NCBI RefSeq assembly: GCF_024168485.1
Contig: NZ_JALJVY010000001.1
Span: 186,001-250,000, forward strand
DNA length: 64,000 nt
Source of the DNA: Sphingobium sp. OAS761
GTDB lineage: Bacteria > Pseudomonadota > Alphaproteobacteria > Sphingomonadales > Sphingomonadaceae
Direction: 5' to 3'
In this document: positions 27,226 through 36,212 of the stretch, one piece after another
Numbering within the stretch: the stretch's first letter is position 1
Layout of the letters: the number at the start of each line of letters is the position of its first letter
Translations under genes and position numbers: made by a program
The notes under the pieces: model-generated
Database searches by the model: none
What the model saw: only the letters and a program-made list of their open reading frames with translations
What the model was told of the DNA's origin: nothing

Positions 27226-28206
27226 TCACCCCTGGCTCTGGCCGAAGGGACCGCGACGGGCGGGTGTGGGCGGCGTGGGCGTCGGCGGGCCGTCCGTGCC
27301 CAGCGCTTCCTTTGCCAGCGCGCCAATCCCGCCAAGGGTGCCGATAAGCTGCGTCGCCTCGACCGGGAAAAGGATGGTCTTGGCGTTGGGCGACACGGCG
27401 AATTGCTGCACGGCATCGGTATATTTCTGCGCGATGAAATAATTAAGCGCCTGCGGATTGCCGGCCGATATGGCGTCGGAAACCATCTGCGTCGCCTTGG
27501 CTTCCGCTTCGGCCTCGCGCTCGCGCGCCTCGGCATCGCGGAAAGCGGCTTCGCGACGGCCCTCGGCTTCGAGGATCTGGCTCTGCTTCTGCCCTTCGGC
27601 GCGCAATATCTCCGCACTTTTCAGGCCTTCGGCCTCCAGGATGTTGGCGCGCTTCTCCCGTTCCGCCTTCATCTGCCGTCCCATGGCGTTGACGATGTCG
27701 GCGGGCGGGCGGATGTCCTTCAACTCCACGCGGGTAATCTTTATGCCCCAGGCGTTGGTCGCGTGATCGACCACCGACAACAGGCGGGCGTTGATCTCGT
27801 CGCGCTTCGACAGGGTTTCGTCCAGGTCCATCGATCCCATGACGGTGCGCAGGTTGGTGGTGGCGAGTTGCATGATCGCGACGTAGAGTTCCGACACCTC
27901 ATACGCCGCCTTGGCCGCGTCCAGCACCTGGAAGAAGACCACGCCGTCAACCGACACCATGGCATTGTCCTTGGTGATGATCTCCTGCCCCGGAATGTCG
28001 ACCACCTGTTCCATCATGTTGATGCGGCGGCCGACCGCGTAGAAGAAGGCGGGGTAGAAATTGAGGCCGGGACGGGCAACCTCGGTGAACCGGCCGAACC
28101 GTTCGATCGTATATTGATAGCCCTGGCGGACCACCTTCACGCTGACGGCAAGGTAAAAGAGCACGAGCCCGGTAAGAGTGAGCGCGAAAGTCGTCAGCAT
28201 GGTCAA
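27226..28206 (-). CDS. SPFH/band-7 (stomatin-like, QmcA type) membrane protein
   Basis: 326 residues. One N-terminal membrane segment (LTLTGLVLFYLAVSVKVV), then the SPFH domain (GLNFYPAFFYAVGRRINMM, VDGVVFFQVLDAAKAAYEV) and a long charged coiled coil rich in EAE/REAEAEA. The C-terminus is Pro-rich (PPTPTPPTPARR). It oligomerises at the inner membrane; partner NfeD is encoded directly downstream. Confidence 0.92.
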   Translation of the reverse strand: MTMLTTFALTLTGLVLFYLAVSVKVVRQGYQYTIERFGRFTEVARPGLNFYPAFFYAVGRRINMMEQVVDIPGQEIITKDNAMVSVDGVVFFQVLDAAKAAYEVSELYVAIMQLATTNLRTVMGSMDLDETLSKRDEINARLLSVVDHATNAWGIKITRVELKDIRPPADIVNAMGRQMKAEREKRANILEAEGLKSAEILRAEGQKQSQILEAEGRREAAFRDAEAREREAEAEAKATQMVSDAISAGNPQALNYFIAQKYTDAVQQFAVSPNAKTILFPVEATQLIGTLGGIGALAKEALGTDGPPTPTPPTPARRGPFGQSQG

Positions 28207-28285
28207 GGGCCTTCCCCGTTGGCGGACTTGGATTATGCGCCTTATTCGTTAACGGGGAAAGTCAAACCGGAAGGGAGAATGCCCG

Positions 28286-29101
28286 ATGTTGCTGCGCCAC
28301 GCCCGTTCGCTGCTGTTCCTGCCAGCATCCAACCCGCGCGCTATCGCCAAGGTGCGGACCCTGCCGTGCGACATGGTGATACTGGACCTGGAGGATGCGG
28401 TGCCCGACGACAGGAAGGGCGAGGCGAGGGACGGTGCGCTGGCCGCAGTGAGTGAGGGTTTCGACGGACGGCTGGCGGCGGTTCGCATCAATGTGGAGGG
28501 CACGCCATGGCACGGGCCGGAGATGGTCGCGCTCAAGGGCACGGCCTGCGACTATGTGGTCCTGCCCAAGGTCGAGCATCCCAAGCAGGTGAAGGACGTG
28601 TTCTCCGTCAGCCAGAAGCCGGTGATCGCGATGATAGAAAGCGCGAAGGGGGTACTGGCGGCGGGCGCGATCGCCGCGGGCGAAGGGTGCGCGGGCCTGT
28701 TCATGGGAAATAACGACCTGCGCAAGGATCTGGCCATTCCGCCTTCGGCCGGTCGGATTGGCCTGTCCCATGCGATGCAGACCGTCGTGCTGGCGGCGCG
28801 GGCGGCGGGTATCGCCGTGTTCGACGGCGTCTTCAACCGGCTGGACGACGAGGCGGGACTCGAAGCGGAATGTGCCGAGGGTCATGCGCTGGGTTTCGAT
28901 GGCAAGACCCTGATCCACCCGTCGCAGGTGACGGTCGCCAATCAGGTCTTCGGCCCCGACGCGCAGGCGGTGGCGGACGCACGCCGTCTGATCGAGGCGG
29001 CGACGGGCGGGGCGGAACGCTTCGAAGGCCGTATGATCGAATCGATGCATGTCGAGGAGGCAAAGGCACTGGTCGCGCGGGCACAGGCCATAGGGCAATA
29101 G
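28286..29101 (+). CDS. CoA ester lyase, HpcH/HpaI (CitE-like) family
   Basis: 271 residues with a TIM-barrel aldolase fold. RSLLFLPASNPRAIAKV, LDLEDAVPDDRK and the metal-binding stretch AMIESAKGVL are family features, and FDGKTLIHPSQV is conserved near the C-terminus. Possible activities are citramalyl-CoA, malyl-CoA or beta-methylmalyl-CoA cleavage. No CitD/CitF genes are nearby, so it is not a citrate lyase subunit. It is divergent from the SPFH gene. Confidence 0.88.
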   Translation: MLLRHARSLLFLPASNPRAIAKVRTLPCDMVILDLEDAVPDDRKGEARDGALAAVSEGFDGRLAAVRINVEGTPWHGPEMVALKGTACDYVVLPKVEHPKQVKDVFSVSQKPVIAMIESAKGVLAAGAIAAGEGCAGLFMGNNDLRKDLAIPPSAGRIGLSHAMQTVVLAARAAGIAVFDGVFNRLDDEAGLEAECAEGHALGFDGKTLIHPSQVTVANQVFGPDAQAVADARRLIEAATGGAERFEGRMIESMHVEEAKALVARAQAIGQ

Positions 29102-29266
29102 ACGGCGCCGCGCCTCCACCGCCGTGTTGCCAATGTGTGACAGGTTGAAAAAAATCTGGCCATTTTCGCTCTGTTCGTCGCAGCGCGGGTTGATCTGGCG
29201 CGTCAATCCCAGCCTTCTTGGCGCTTCGCGTTCTTTACGAACGTCCAACAAAACAGGGGTTTGACA

Positions 29267-32203
29267 ATGGTCTTTCGGCAACACCGGCTTTCGCGCGCGC
29301 TGTTGGCAGCGACAGCTCTGACTTCCGCTACGGCAACACCGCTTTTTGCTCAGGAAGGGCCTGCGGCCGATGATGGCGAGACCATTGTCGTCACCGGCAG
29401 CCGCATTCAGCAGCGCAGCAGCTATGATCTTGCGAATCCGCTGGTTGCTGTGACGGCCGAAGAATTGGAACAGTCCGGTAACGTCCAGTTGGTCGACACG
29501 CTGCGCCAGAACCCGGCATTGATTTCCTCGTTCGGCGGCGCACAGACATCCGGTTCGAACAGTGATTTCGGCGCGGTTGGCGTCCAATTGCTCAACCTTC
29601 GCGGACTGGGCGAGGACCGCACGCTGGTGCTCGTCAACGGGCGCCGTCATGTCGCCAGCCTGTCCGGCACCGCCGCTGTAGACATCAACACTATCCCCAA
29701 CGACCTGATCGAAAGCGTGGACGTGCTGACGGGGGGCGCATCGGCCATTTATGGAGCGGACGGCGTGTCGGGCGTGGTCAATTTCCGGCTGAAGCGCGAT
29801 TTCGACGGTTTCAAGGCCAACGGCCAGATCGGCATTTCCAGCCGGGGCGATGCCGGCCAGCGCTACGGATCGCTGACCTATGGCAAGAATTTCGCGGACG
29901 GACGCGGCAACATCGCTCTGTCCTACGAATTTCGCGAGCAGGATCGGCTGAGCAGCTTCGACCGCGAGCGGACGGGCAACCCTCTCAAGACCTACGGGAT
30001 CGTGCGTAATCCGGCAGATTTCCCCGACGATCCCAATGTGCCCGACCGCCTGCCGTTCAACGACCTGCGCTATGCGGACAGTTCGCTAGACGGCGCGATC
30101 GATTTCGACTTTGACGGCATTCCCGAATATACCGGCTCCGGCAAAGTCTATGATCGCGGTATGTTGCTGCCGTCGTCGGGCGGCCTGACGCAGGGCGGCG
30201 ACAGCACGCCGCTGGCGGGGTATCAGGGCGATTTGCAGGCCTATAACCGGGTGCATAATTTCAACCTGTTGTCCCATTATGACTTCAGCGACGCGTTCAA
30301 GGTCTTCTTCGAGGCCAAATATGTGAAGAACCGGACCTTCACGCTGGCGCAGCCGTCCTTCGATTTCTATACCTACCTCACGCCGGACAATCCCTATCTT
30401 CAGGATCGGTTCGCGGGTATTGCGGATACGTCCGAAGGCGCGCTGATTTCGCGCGACAATTTCGACCTGGGCGTGCGCGGTGAACGGAACGATCGCGAAA
30501 CAATGCGCTTTGTCGGCGGGTTTGAAGGCGATATTTCGGATCACGCCAAATATGAACTGTCCTATACGTTCGGCCAGACCAAGTCCAAGATCCTGTTGAC
30601 CGACTATCGCATCGGCGACCGCTACTTCGCCGCGGTGGATGCGGTGCGCGATCCGGCGACCGGGCAGATCGTCTGCCGGTCGGACCTCGATCCGACGGCG
30701 AATATCGATCCGAACAATTATGATGCGCCCGCCACCACCTTCACGCCCGGCGCCGGCAGCGGATGCCGTCCGCTCAACCTGCTGGGCAATGGCGTGCGGG
30801 ATCAGGCGGCGCTCGACTGGGTCAATGCGGACATCGTCAACCGCGCCAAGGTTCAGCAGCATGTCGTGTCGGGATCGATCTCCGGCGATTTCGGCCAGTT
30901 CTTCGAGCTGCCGGGCGGTCCGGTCGGTTTCGCGCTGGGCGCCGAATATCGCAAGGAAAAGAGCAGCTTCGTCCCCGACAAATTGCTCCAGCAGGGCGCG
31001 CTCGCCGACTTCTCGCTCCAGTTGCCGGAACAGGGCAGCTTCGATGTGAAGGAAATCTTCGGTGAATTGTCCGTGCCGGTGCTCAAGGACATGCCGTTCG
31101 CCTATAATCTGACTTTCGGCGCGGCGCTGCGCCTGTCGGATTATTCCACCGTGGGCAAGACTACCACGTGGAAGGTCGACGGGACCTATGCGCCCATCCC
31201 CGACATCAGTTTCCGCGGCACCTGGTCGGAAGCGGTGCGTGCGCCCAACATCACCGAACTGTTCGCACCGCGCAACGGGGGCTTTTCCTTCATCAGCGAT
31301 CCGTGCGACCCGGTCTATATCGACGAAGGCACGCAATATCGGGTCGCCAACTGCAAGGCGGCCCTTACCGCCCTGGGCCTGACGCCTGACCAGATCGCCG
31401 CGTTCAACCCGGAAAACGACCCGCAGGCGACGGTCAGCCTGCCGGGCAATTCCGGCGGCAACCGCAACCTGCGGGAGGAAACCGCGCGCACTTGGACGGC
31501 CGGCGTCGTACTGCGCCCCGGCTTTATCCCGGGCCTGATCGCTTCCTTCGACTGGTATGACATCAAGCTGAAGAACGCGATCAACACGCCCACCGCGGAG
31601 GAACTGGCCGAGTTGTGCGTCGACCAGCCCACGCTTGATAATGTCTATTGCCAGAACGTCAGCCGTGCACCGGACACAGGCTACATCAACGGCTATTTCG
31701 TTTCGCCGCAGAATGTCGCCAATTTCCGGACTTCCGGCGCGGACATCAAGCTGAATTACCAGTTCGCCACAGCGAAGGCGGGCAGTTTCAGCCTCTCGCT
31801 GGTCGGCGGCTATCTCGACAAGCTGGAATTCATCGCGACGCCGGGCGCCGACGTCAATGTCGACCGTGAGGAGGCCTATTATCCCAAGTGGAACGCCACT
31901 GGCGACATCACCTGGAAACTGGACAAGCTGACGGTGAACTACGGCATCAGCTGGTTCAGCAAGACGCTTCGCTACACCACCGAGCAGACGGACGCGAACC
32001 CGGACATCGCCGAGTCCAAATATCTGAAGTACAAGGAAAAGTGGCAGCACGACCTCTACGTCGCCTATGACGTGGACGACCATTTCCGCTTCTATGTCGG
32101 CGCGAACAACCTGTTCGACCAGCAACCGTCGATCGCATCGAGCAACTATCCGATCAGCTATGTCGGCCGCTACATGTATGCCGGGGCCAAGATCACCATG
32201 TGA
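29267..32203 (+). CDS. TonB-dependent outer-membrane receptor
   Basis: 978 residues. Signal peptide (ALLAATALTSATATPLFAQ), TonB box candidate ETIVVTGSRI, then a plug with LLNLRGLGEDRTLVLVNGRR, LTGGASAIYGADGVSGVVNF, and a long barrel ending YAGAKITM. The plug signature NLRGLG...LVNGRR with GGASAIYGADGV is common to large sphingomonad receptors for organic ligands; the ligand is not deducible. ATG 29267 is used because AGGGG lies 7 bases upstream. A strong terminator follows. Confidence 0.95.
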   Translation: MVFRQHRLSRALLAATALTSATATPLFAQEGPAADDGETIVVTGSRIQQRSSYDLANPLVAVTAEELEQSGNVQLVDTLRQNPALISSFGGAQTSGSNSDFGAVGVQLLNLRGLGEDRTLVLVNGRRHVASLSGTAAVDINTIPNDLIESVDVLTGGASAIYGADGVSGVVNFRLKRDFDGFKANGQIGISSRGDAGQRYGSLTYGKNFADGRGNIALSYEFREQDRLSSFDRERTGNPLKTYGIVRNPADFPDDPNVPDRLPFNDLRYADSSLDGAIDFDFDGIPEYTGSGKVYDRGMLLPSSGGLTQGGDSTPLAGYQGDLQAYNRVHNFNLLSHYDFSDAFKVFFEAKYVKNRTFTLAQPSFDFYTYLTPDNPYLQDRFAGIADTSEGALISRDNFDLGVRGERNDRETMRFVGGFEGDISDHAKYELSYTFGQTKSKILLTDYRIGDRYFAAVDAVRDPATGQIVCRSDLDPTANIDPNNYDAPATTFTPGAGSGCRPLNLLGNGVRDQAALDWVNADIVNRAKVQQHVVSGSISGDFGQFFELPGGPVGFALGAEYRKEKSSFVPDKLLQQGALADFSLQLPEQGSFDVKEIFGELSVPVLKDMPFAYNLTFGAALRLSDYSTVGKTTTWKVDGTYAPIPDISFRGTWSEAVRAPNITELFAPRNGGFSFISDPCDPVYIDEGTQYRVANCKAALTALGLTPDQIAAFNPENDPQATVSLPGNSGGNRNLREETARTWTAGVVLRPGFIPGLIASFDWYDIKLKNAINTPTAEELAELCVDQPTLDNVYCQNVSRAPDTGYINGYFVSPQNVANFRTSGADIKLNYQFATAKAGSFSLSLVGGYLDKLEFIATPGADVNVDREEAYYPKWNATGDITWKLDKLTVNYGISWFSKTLRYTTEQTDANPDIAESKYLKYKEKWQHDLYVAYDVDDHFRFYVGANNLFDQQPSIASSNYPISYVGRYMYAGAKITM

Positions 32204-32229
32204 CCGGCGTCATACCGGACATGAAAGAA

Positions 32230-32255
32230 GGGGGCGGTCTTTCCGCCCCCTTTTT
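32230..32255 (+). terminator. Intrinsic terminator after the TonB-dependent receptor
   Basis: 8-bp perfect stem GGGGGCGG / CCGCCCCC with a five-base loop, followed by five T. Confidence 0.88.
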
Positions 32256-32302
32256 CGTTCTCCCAGCCGGCAGCGGCGCTGAAAAGACGCGCGCACGCAA
32301 AC

Positions 32303-32332
32303 AAGCGCCCGATCCGGTTCGATCGGGCGCTT
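32303..32332 (-). terminator. Long perfect hairpin downstream of rpmJ (probable terminator, minus strand)
   Basis: A 12-bp perfect inverted repeat (32303-32314 with 32321-32332) and a six-base loop. On the minus strand it is followed by a T-rich stretch (TTGTTTG), about 40 bases after the rpmJ stop. It faces the plus-strand terminator at 32230. Confidence 0.6.
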
Positions 32333-32373
32333 GCGAAAGCCTGTCATGACCGGAGCCTTTCGGCCCCGCGCTA

Positions 32374-32499
32374 TCAGCCCTGGCGGGCCTTGAAGCGGCG
32401 GTTGGTCTTGTTGATGACGTAGGTGCGGCCGCGACGGCGGATCACGCGGTTGTCCCGGTGGCGGCCCTTGAGCGACTTGAGCGAGTTGCGGATCTTCAT
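32374..32499 (-). CDS. rpmJ: 50S ribosomal protein L36
   Basis: 41 residues, very basic: it begins [19 protein letters not shown], contains [17 protein letters not shown] and ends ARQG. This is the longer, C-minus (zinc-free) L36 type, since the usual C-x2-C...C-x4-H ligands are absent. It binds 23S rRNA. It stands alone between the second TonB-dependent receptor and the DUF4136 lipoprotein gene. Confidence 0.95.
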   Translation of the reverse strand: MKIRNSLKSLKGRHRDNRVIRRRGRTYVINKTNRRFKARQG

Positions 32500-32699
32500 G
32501 GCAGTCGGCCTTTTAAGAATCTGTCGGTTCGGAAAATCGAAGCGCAGCCCCTATGGGGCGGACGGTCCAAAGTCAAGGCCGCCGGGCCGTCTTTTGCCCT
32601 CGTTCATCGCCGGTGCAGCCAGATGATGGCTTTGCGCGTTGGAAGGAAATAGACTGGTCGTGCCGTGTATCGGTCAAAGCCTCGCTGGAGTGAAGTCCC

Positions 32700-33296
32700 A
32701 TGCCGTTCCGTCCCCTGTTGGCCGCCTGCCTCATCCTGCCGCTTGCCGCCTGCGCGACGGCGATCCCCCCGGTCGAAGTTACGCGGTTCCACATCGACGA
32801 TGTCGTCCGGTCGGGCACCGTCGCGGTGGAAGAAATGCCCGGTAATCCGGATGTCAGCCTGGAATTTCGCGCCTATGCCGCCGCGGTGGCGCAGGAACTG
32901 GAGCAGGTCGGCTTCGCCAGCGTCGAACCGGGCGCCGGGAGCGATTATGTCGCCCTGGTCAGTTTTCGCCGGGGTTTTCGTCCGACCGGCTATCAGCGCG
33001 ACGACAAGCCGGTCAGCGTCGGCGTGGGGGGCGCGCTGGGCAGCGGCGGCTATTCCGGCCTTGGCGTCGGCATCGGCATCAATCTGTCGGGCAAGCCCAA
33101 GGACATCGTGACCACCGAATTGCGGGTGCAGTTGCGGCGGCGGGCGGACGCGACCACCCTATGGGAAGGCCGCGCCATGACGGAAGCGCGACAGGGAACG
33201 CCGGCGGCCCAGCCCGGCCTTGCCGCGCAGAAACTCGCCGCATCCTTGTTCCAGGGCTATCCGGGCGAATCGGGGCGCACTATAGTCGTCAAATGA
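32700..33296 (+). CDS. DUF4136-type lipoprotein
   Basis: 198 residues. The N-terminal signal ends in a lipobox, LPLAAC, giving lipidation at C18. The mature protein resembles DUF4136: DYVALVSFRRGFRPTGY, then a Gly-rich GGALGSGGYSGLGVGIGI loop and TTELRVQLRRRADATTLWEG. It is probably attached to the outer membrane facing the periplasm. Function unknown. Its stop overlaps the M14 peptidase start (ATGA), so the two are co-translated. Confidence 0.82.
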   Translation: MPFRPLLAACLILPLAACATAIPPVEVTRFHIDDVVRSGTVAVEEMPGNPDVSLEFRAYAAAVAQELEQVGFASVEPGAGSDYVALVSFRRGFRPTGYQRDDKPVSVGVGGALGSGGYSGLGVGIGINLSGKPKDIVTTELRVQLRRRADATTLWEGRAMTEARQGTPAAQPGLAAQKLAASLFQGYPGESGRTIVVK

Positions 33297-34423
33297 CCAT
33301 TTCGATCACGAGCGCCTTCGACAGCGGCAATATCCGCGTTCTTTCCATCATCGACGTGCCGCAGGGCGTGCGCGCCGAGCTGGAAATCGTGAAGGACCAC
33401 CGGAGCGATTTCTTCCAGTGGTTCCATTTCCGCGTCGCGGGCATCGCCGGGCGCGAAGTCGAACTGGTCATCGTCAACGGCGCGACATCGGCCTATCCCG
33501 ATGGCTGGCCCGGCTATCGCGCGCGCTTCAGCGAGGACCGGCAATCCTGGTTCCAGGCCGACACCGGCTATGCCGATGGCAAGCTTACCGTCCGGCTTTC
33601 GCCCGACGCCAACGCCGTATGGCTGGCCTATTTCGCGCCCTATTCGATGGAACGGCACCATGACCTGATCGCCTGGGCGGGCAGCCAGCCGGGCGTCGCC
33701 CATCGCGAGCTGGGCCTGACCCTGGACGGCCAGCCGCTGGACCTGCTGACGATCGGCGACGGACCCAAGGCGGTCTGGCTCTATGCCCGCCAGCATCCGG
33801 GCGAGACCATGGCCGAATGGTGGATGGAAGGCGCGCTCGACCGCCTGCTGGACGAGGAGGATGCGGTCGCGCGGCTGCTGCGGAAGAAGGCAACCCTGCA
33901 CATCGTGCCCAACATGAATCCCGACGGCAGCCGACGCGGGCATCTGCGCACCAACGCGGCGGGCGTCAACCTGAACCGGGAATGGCATGAGCCCAGCATG
34001 GACCGCAGTCCCGAGGTTTTTCTGGTCCGGGCGGCGATGGACGAAACCGGCGTCGATTTTGCCATGGACGTGCATGGCGACGAAGCGATCCCGGCCGTCT
34101 TCATCGCGGGGTTCGAGGGCATACCGTCCATCACCGATCGCCAGCTGGCGCTCTACCACCGCTATCGCGACACGCTTGCCTGTCGCACGCCGGATTTCCA
34201 GACGCGACGGGGTTACCCGGTGGCGGGCGCTGGCAAGGCCAATCTGTCCATGTCGACCAATCAGGTCGCTCACCGTTTCGGTGCGGTATCGATGACCCTG
34301 GAAATGCCGTTCAAGGACAATGACGACCTGCCCGACGTCGATTTCGGCTGGTCTCCCGCCCGGTCGATGCAACTGGGCAAGGATTGCCTGGCCGTGCTGG
34401 CGGAAATGATCGACGAGATCTGA
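33293..34423 (+). CDS. M14-family zinc carboxypeptidase (cytosolic carboxypeptidase-like)
   Basis: 376 residues. The N-terminal ~130-residue beta-rich domain and catalytic domain match the M14 subfamily related to cytosolic carboxypeptidases. Zinc ligands are H168 and E171 (RQHPGETMAEW) and H261 (AMDVHGDE). The NLNREW motif binds substrate, and the catalytic glutamate is E337 in SMTLEMPF. No signal peptide, so it should act in the cytoplasm. The physiological substrate is unknown. Start ATG 33293 overlaps the lipoprotein stop. Confidence 0.9.
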   Translation: MTISITSAFDSGNIRVLSIIDVPQGVRAELEIVKDHRSDFFQWFHFRVAGIAGREVELVIVNGATSAYPDGWPGYRARFSEDRQSWFQADTGYADGKLTVRLSPDANAVWLAYFAPYSMERHHDLIAWAGSQPGVAHRELGLTLDGQPLDLLTIGDGPKAVWLYARQHPGETMAEWWMEGALDRLLDEEDAVARLLRKKATLHIVPNMNPDGSRRGHLRTNAAGVNLNREWHEPSMDRSPEVFLVRAAMDETGVDFAMDVHGDEAIPAVFIAGFEGIPSITDRQLALYHRYRDTLACRTPDFQTRRGYPVAGAGKANLSMSTNQVAHRFGAVSMTLEMPFKDNDDLPDVDFGWSPARSMQLGKDCLAVLAEMIDEI

Positions 34424-34438
34424 ACCGCAATCTGTCGT

Positions 34439-35158
34439 TCAATCGAACAGTTCGCTCAGGAAATCGCTCATGGCGCGGAAGCTGCGCCGATCGGCGTCTG
34501 CGTCGTAGGCCATGCCCCGTTCCGGCATTTGCGCGTCATGATCGGTGAAGGCGTGGCCGGTCTTCCCATAGGCATGGATCTGCCAGTCGCACCCTGCGTC
34601 GGTGAGTTCCGTCGCGAGCGCTACGGTGGCTTCGGGAGGTGCGATCGGGTCGTCCCAGCCATGGCAGACCAGCAGCTTCGCGCGGATGGCGGCGCGGGGA
34701 AAGAGCGGGGCATCATAGACGCCGTGAAAGCTGACGCCGCCGGCGATGTCGGCACCCGATCGGGCAAGATCCAGGACGCATTTTCCGCCAAAGCAGAAGC
34801 CGATCGCGGCGGTTCGGGCCGCGTCCACCTGCTCCATATCCTTCAGCAGCGTGTGGGCGGCGTGCAGCCGGTCGCGCAGCAGGGTGCGGTCGTCGTTCAG
34901 TTCGACCATGTAGCGGCCCATGTCGGTGTCGGCGCGGGTGGTGCGCTTGCCCTGGCCATAAAGGTCGGTGACGAGCACGGCGAAACCCATTGCGGCGACT
35001 TTTTCCGCATACCGCACATCCGCCTTCTTGGCGCCGAGCGCATTGGGGAAAAGCAGGATGCCGGGACGGGGGCCGGGCGCGGCATCGTCGAACACCAGGG
35101 TACTTTCGAACGGCGCATCGGCGGTGCCGTGCATGACGGTGCGGGGGACAATGGCCAT
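34439..35158 (-). CDS. Dienelactone hydrolase family protein
   Basis: 239 residues, alpha/beta-hydrolase. The nucleophile is C122 in IGFCFGGKCVLD, with acid D169/D170 in CHGWDDPIAPP and base H202 in YGKTGHAFTD, the Cys-Asp-His triad of dienelactone hydrolases. The natural substrate need not be a dienelactone, because no aromatic-degradation genes are nearby. Start ATG 35158 has AGGAGA about ten bases upstream. It follows prmA by 17 bases. Confidence 0.9.
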   Translation of the reverse strand: MAIVPRTVMHGTADAPFESTLVFDDAAPGPRPGILLFPNALGAKKADVRYAEKVAAMGFAVLVTDLYGQGKRTTRADTDMGRYMVELNDDRTLLRDRLHAAHTLLKDMEQVDAARTAAIGFCFGGKCVLDLARSGADIAGGVSFHGVYDAPLFPRAAIRAKLLVCHGWDDPIAPPEATVALATELTDAGCDWQIHAYGKTGHAFTDHDAQMPERGMAYDADADRRSFRAMSDFLSELFD

Positions 35159-35175
35159 GATCTTCTCTCCTGCTG

Positions 35176-36174
35176 TTACAGACTGCCGAAGCCAGGTGCC
35201 TCGCCGCGCGCGCCTTGCCGCAGCCGCCGGGGGCGTTTCCAGCCGATCGAGGGTCGCTTGCGCAGGCGCAACGTGGGCCAGTCCCCGCTGTCGGTGCGCT
35301 CGGCCAGTCGCATCCCCTGCGCGCGATACGCGGTCAGCACGGCATCGGCCTGACGGTCGAGCAGGCCGGCGAGGATGATCGTGCCGCCTTCTTCCACCAG
35401 GGCGCAAAGGGCAGGGGCGAGTTCGATGAGAGGTCCGGCGAGAATATTGGCGATCAGCAGATCATAGGGCGCGCGACCGACAAGCGCGGGGTGATCGGCG
35501 CCGGCCGCGGTCACCAGTGCCAGCCGGCCCGGTCCACCGCCCAGCGGCACGCCGTTGGCACGGGCATTGTCGGCGCTGATGTCGACGGCGACCGGATCGA
35601 TGTCGGACGCAACGGCATTGGCGCGCGGCCACAGCCGCAGCGCGGCGAAGGCCAGCAATCCCGTCCCGGTGCCGATATCCGCGATGTTGCGGGTTCGCAT
35701 GCCCAGACGCCGCATGCGGTCGAGCATGGCGAGGCATCCGGCGGTCGTTTCATGCTGGCCGGTGCCGAAGGCGCGTCCGGCTTCGATCAGCAGGTTGATA
35801 TGGTCCGGCAATTCGGGGTCGTCGGCGATGTTGCGGACGTGGAAGCGGCCGGCGGTGACCGGTTCCAGCCCCTGTTGGCTGAGCGTGACCCAGTCTTGGT
35901 CCGGCAGGGCTTCGACCAGCGGCCTGGTGCCGGCGGCGCTGGGAACCAGTGTCTTGAGAATACGGATGGCGGCCTGGCTCGGCTTGCCCTCGAAATAGGC
36001 GTCGAGTTGCCATTTATCCTCGTCATCCGGCGCGGCCTCGCTCGTCATGAGGACGGGCGGGCGGTCCATCAGGGCGAAAGCCGCAATGTCCCCGTCCAGC
36101 GCCTCGGCTTCGACGCGCGTGCAGGGCAGGGTGACTTTCCAGCTTTGCGCGGCTGGCGCGGCGGCATTCTTCAT
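35176..36174 (-). CDS. prmA: Ribosomal protein L11 methyltransferase
   Basis: 332 residues. The N-terminal substrate-recognition domain is followed by a SAM-binding fold with DIGTGTGLLAFAAL and the signature LLIANILAGPLIELAP. RAFGTGQHETTAGCL is a second PrmA hallmark. It methylates L11 on lysines and the alpha-amine. The C-terminal ~25 residues (RLRQGARGEAPGFGSL) extend past the usual end. Confidence 0.93.
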   Translation of the reverse strand: MKNAAAPAAQSWKVTLPCTRVEAEALDGDIAAFALMDRPPVLMTSEAAPDDEDKWQLDAYFEGKPSQAAIRILKTLVPSAAGTRPLVEALPDQDWVTLSQQGLEPVTAGRFHVRNIADDPELPDHINLLIEAGRAFGTGQHETTAGCLAMLDRMRRLGMRTRNIADIGTGTGLLAFAALRLWPRANAVASDIDPVAVDISADNARANGVPLGGGPGRLALVTAAGADHPALVGRAPYDLLIANILAGPLIELAPALCALVEEGGTIILAGLLDRQADAVLTAYRAQGMRLAERTDSGDWPTLRLRKRPSIGWKRPRRLRQGARGEAPGFGSL

Positions 36175-36212
36175 CCCGCCGCCTTAGCGAAGGCGGTGGA
36201 ACAGGGAAAGCG

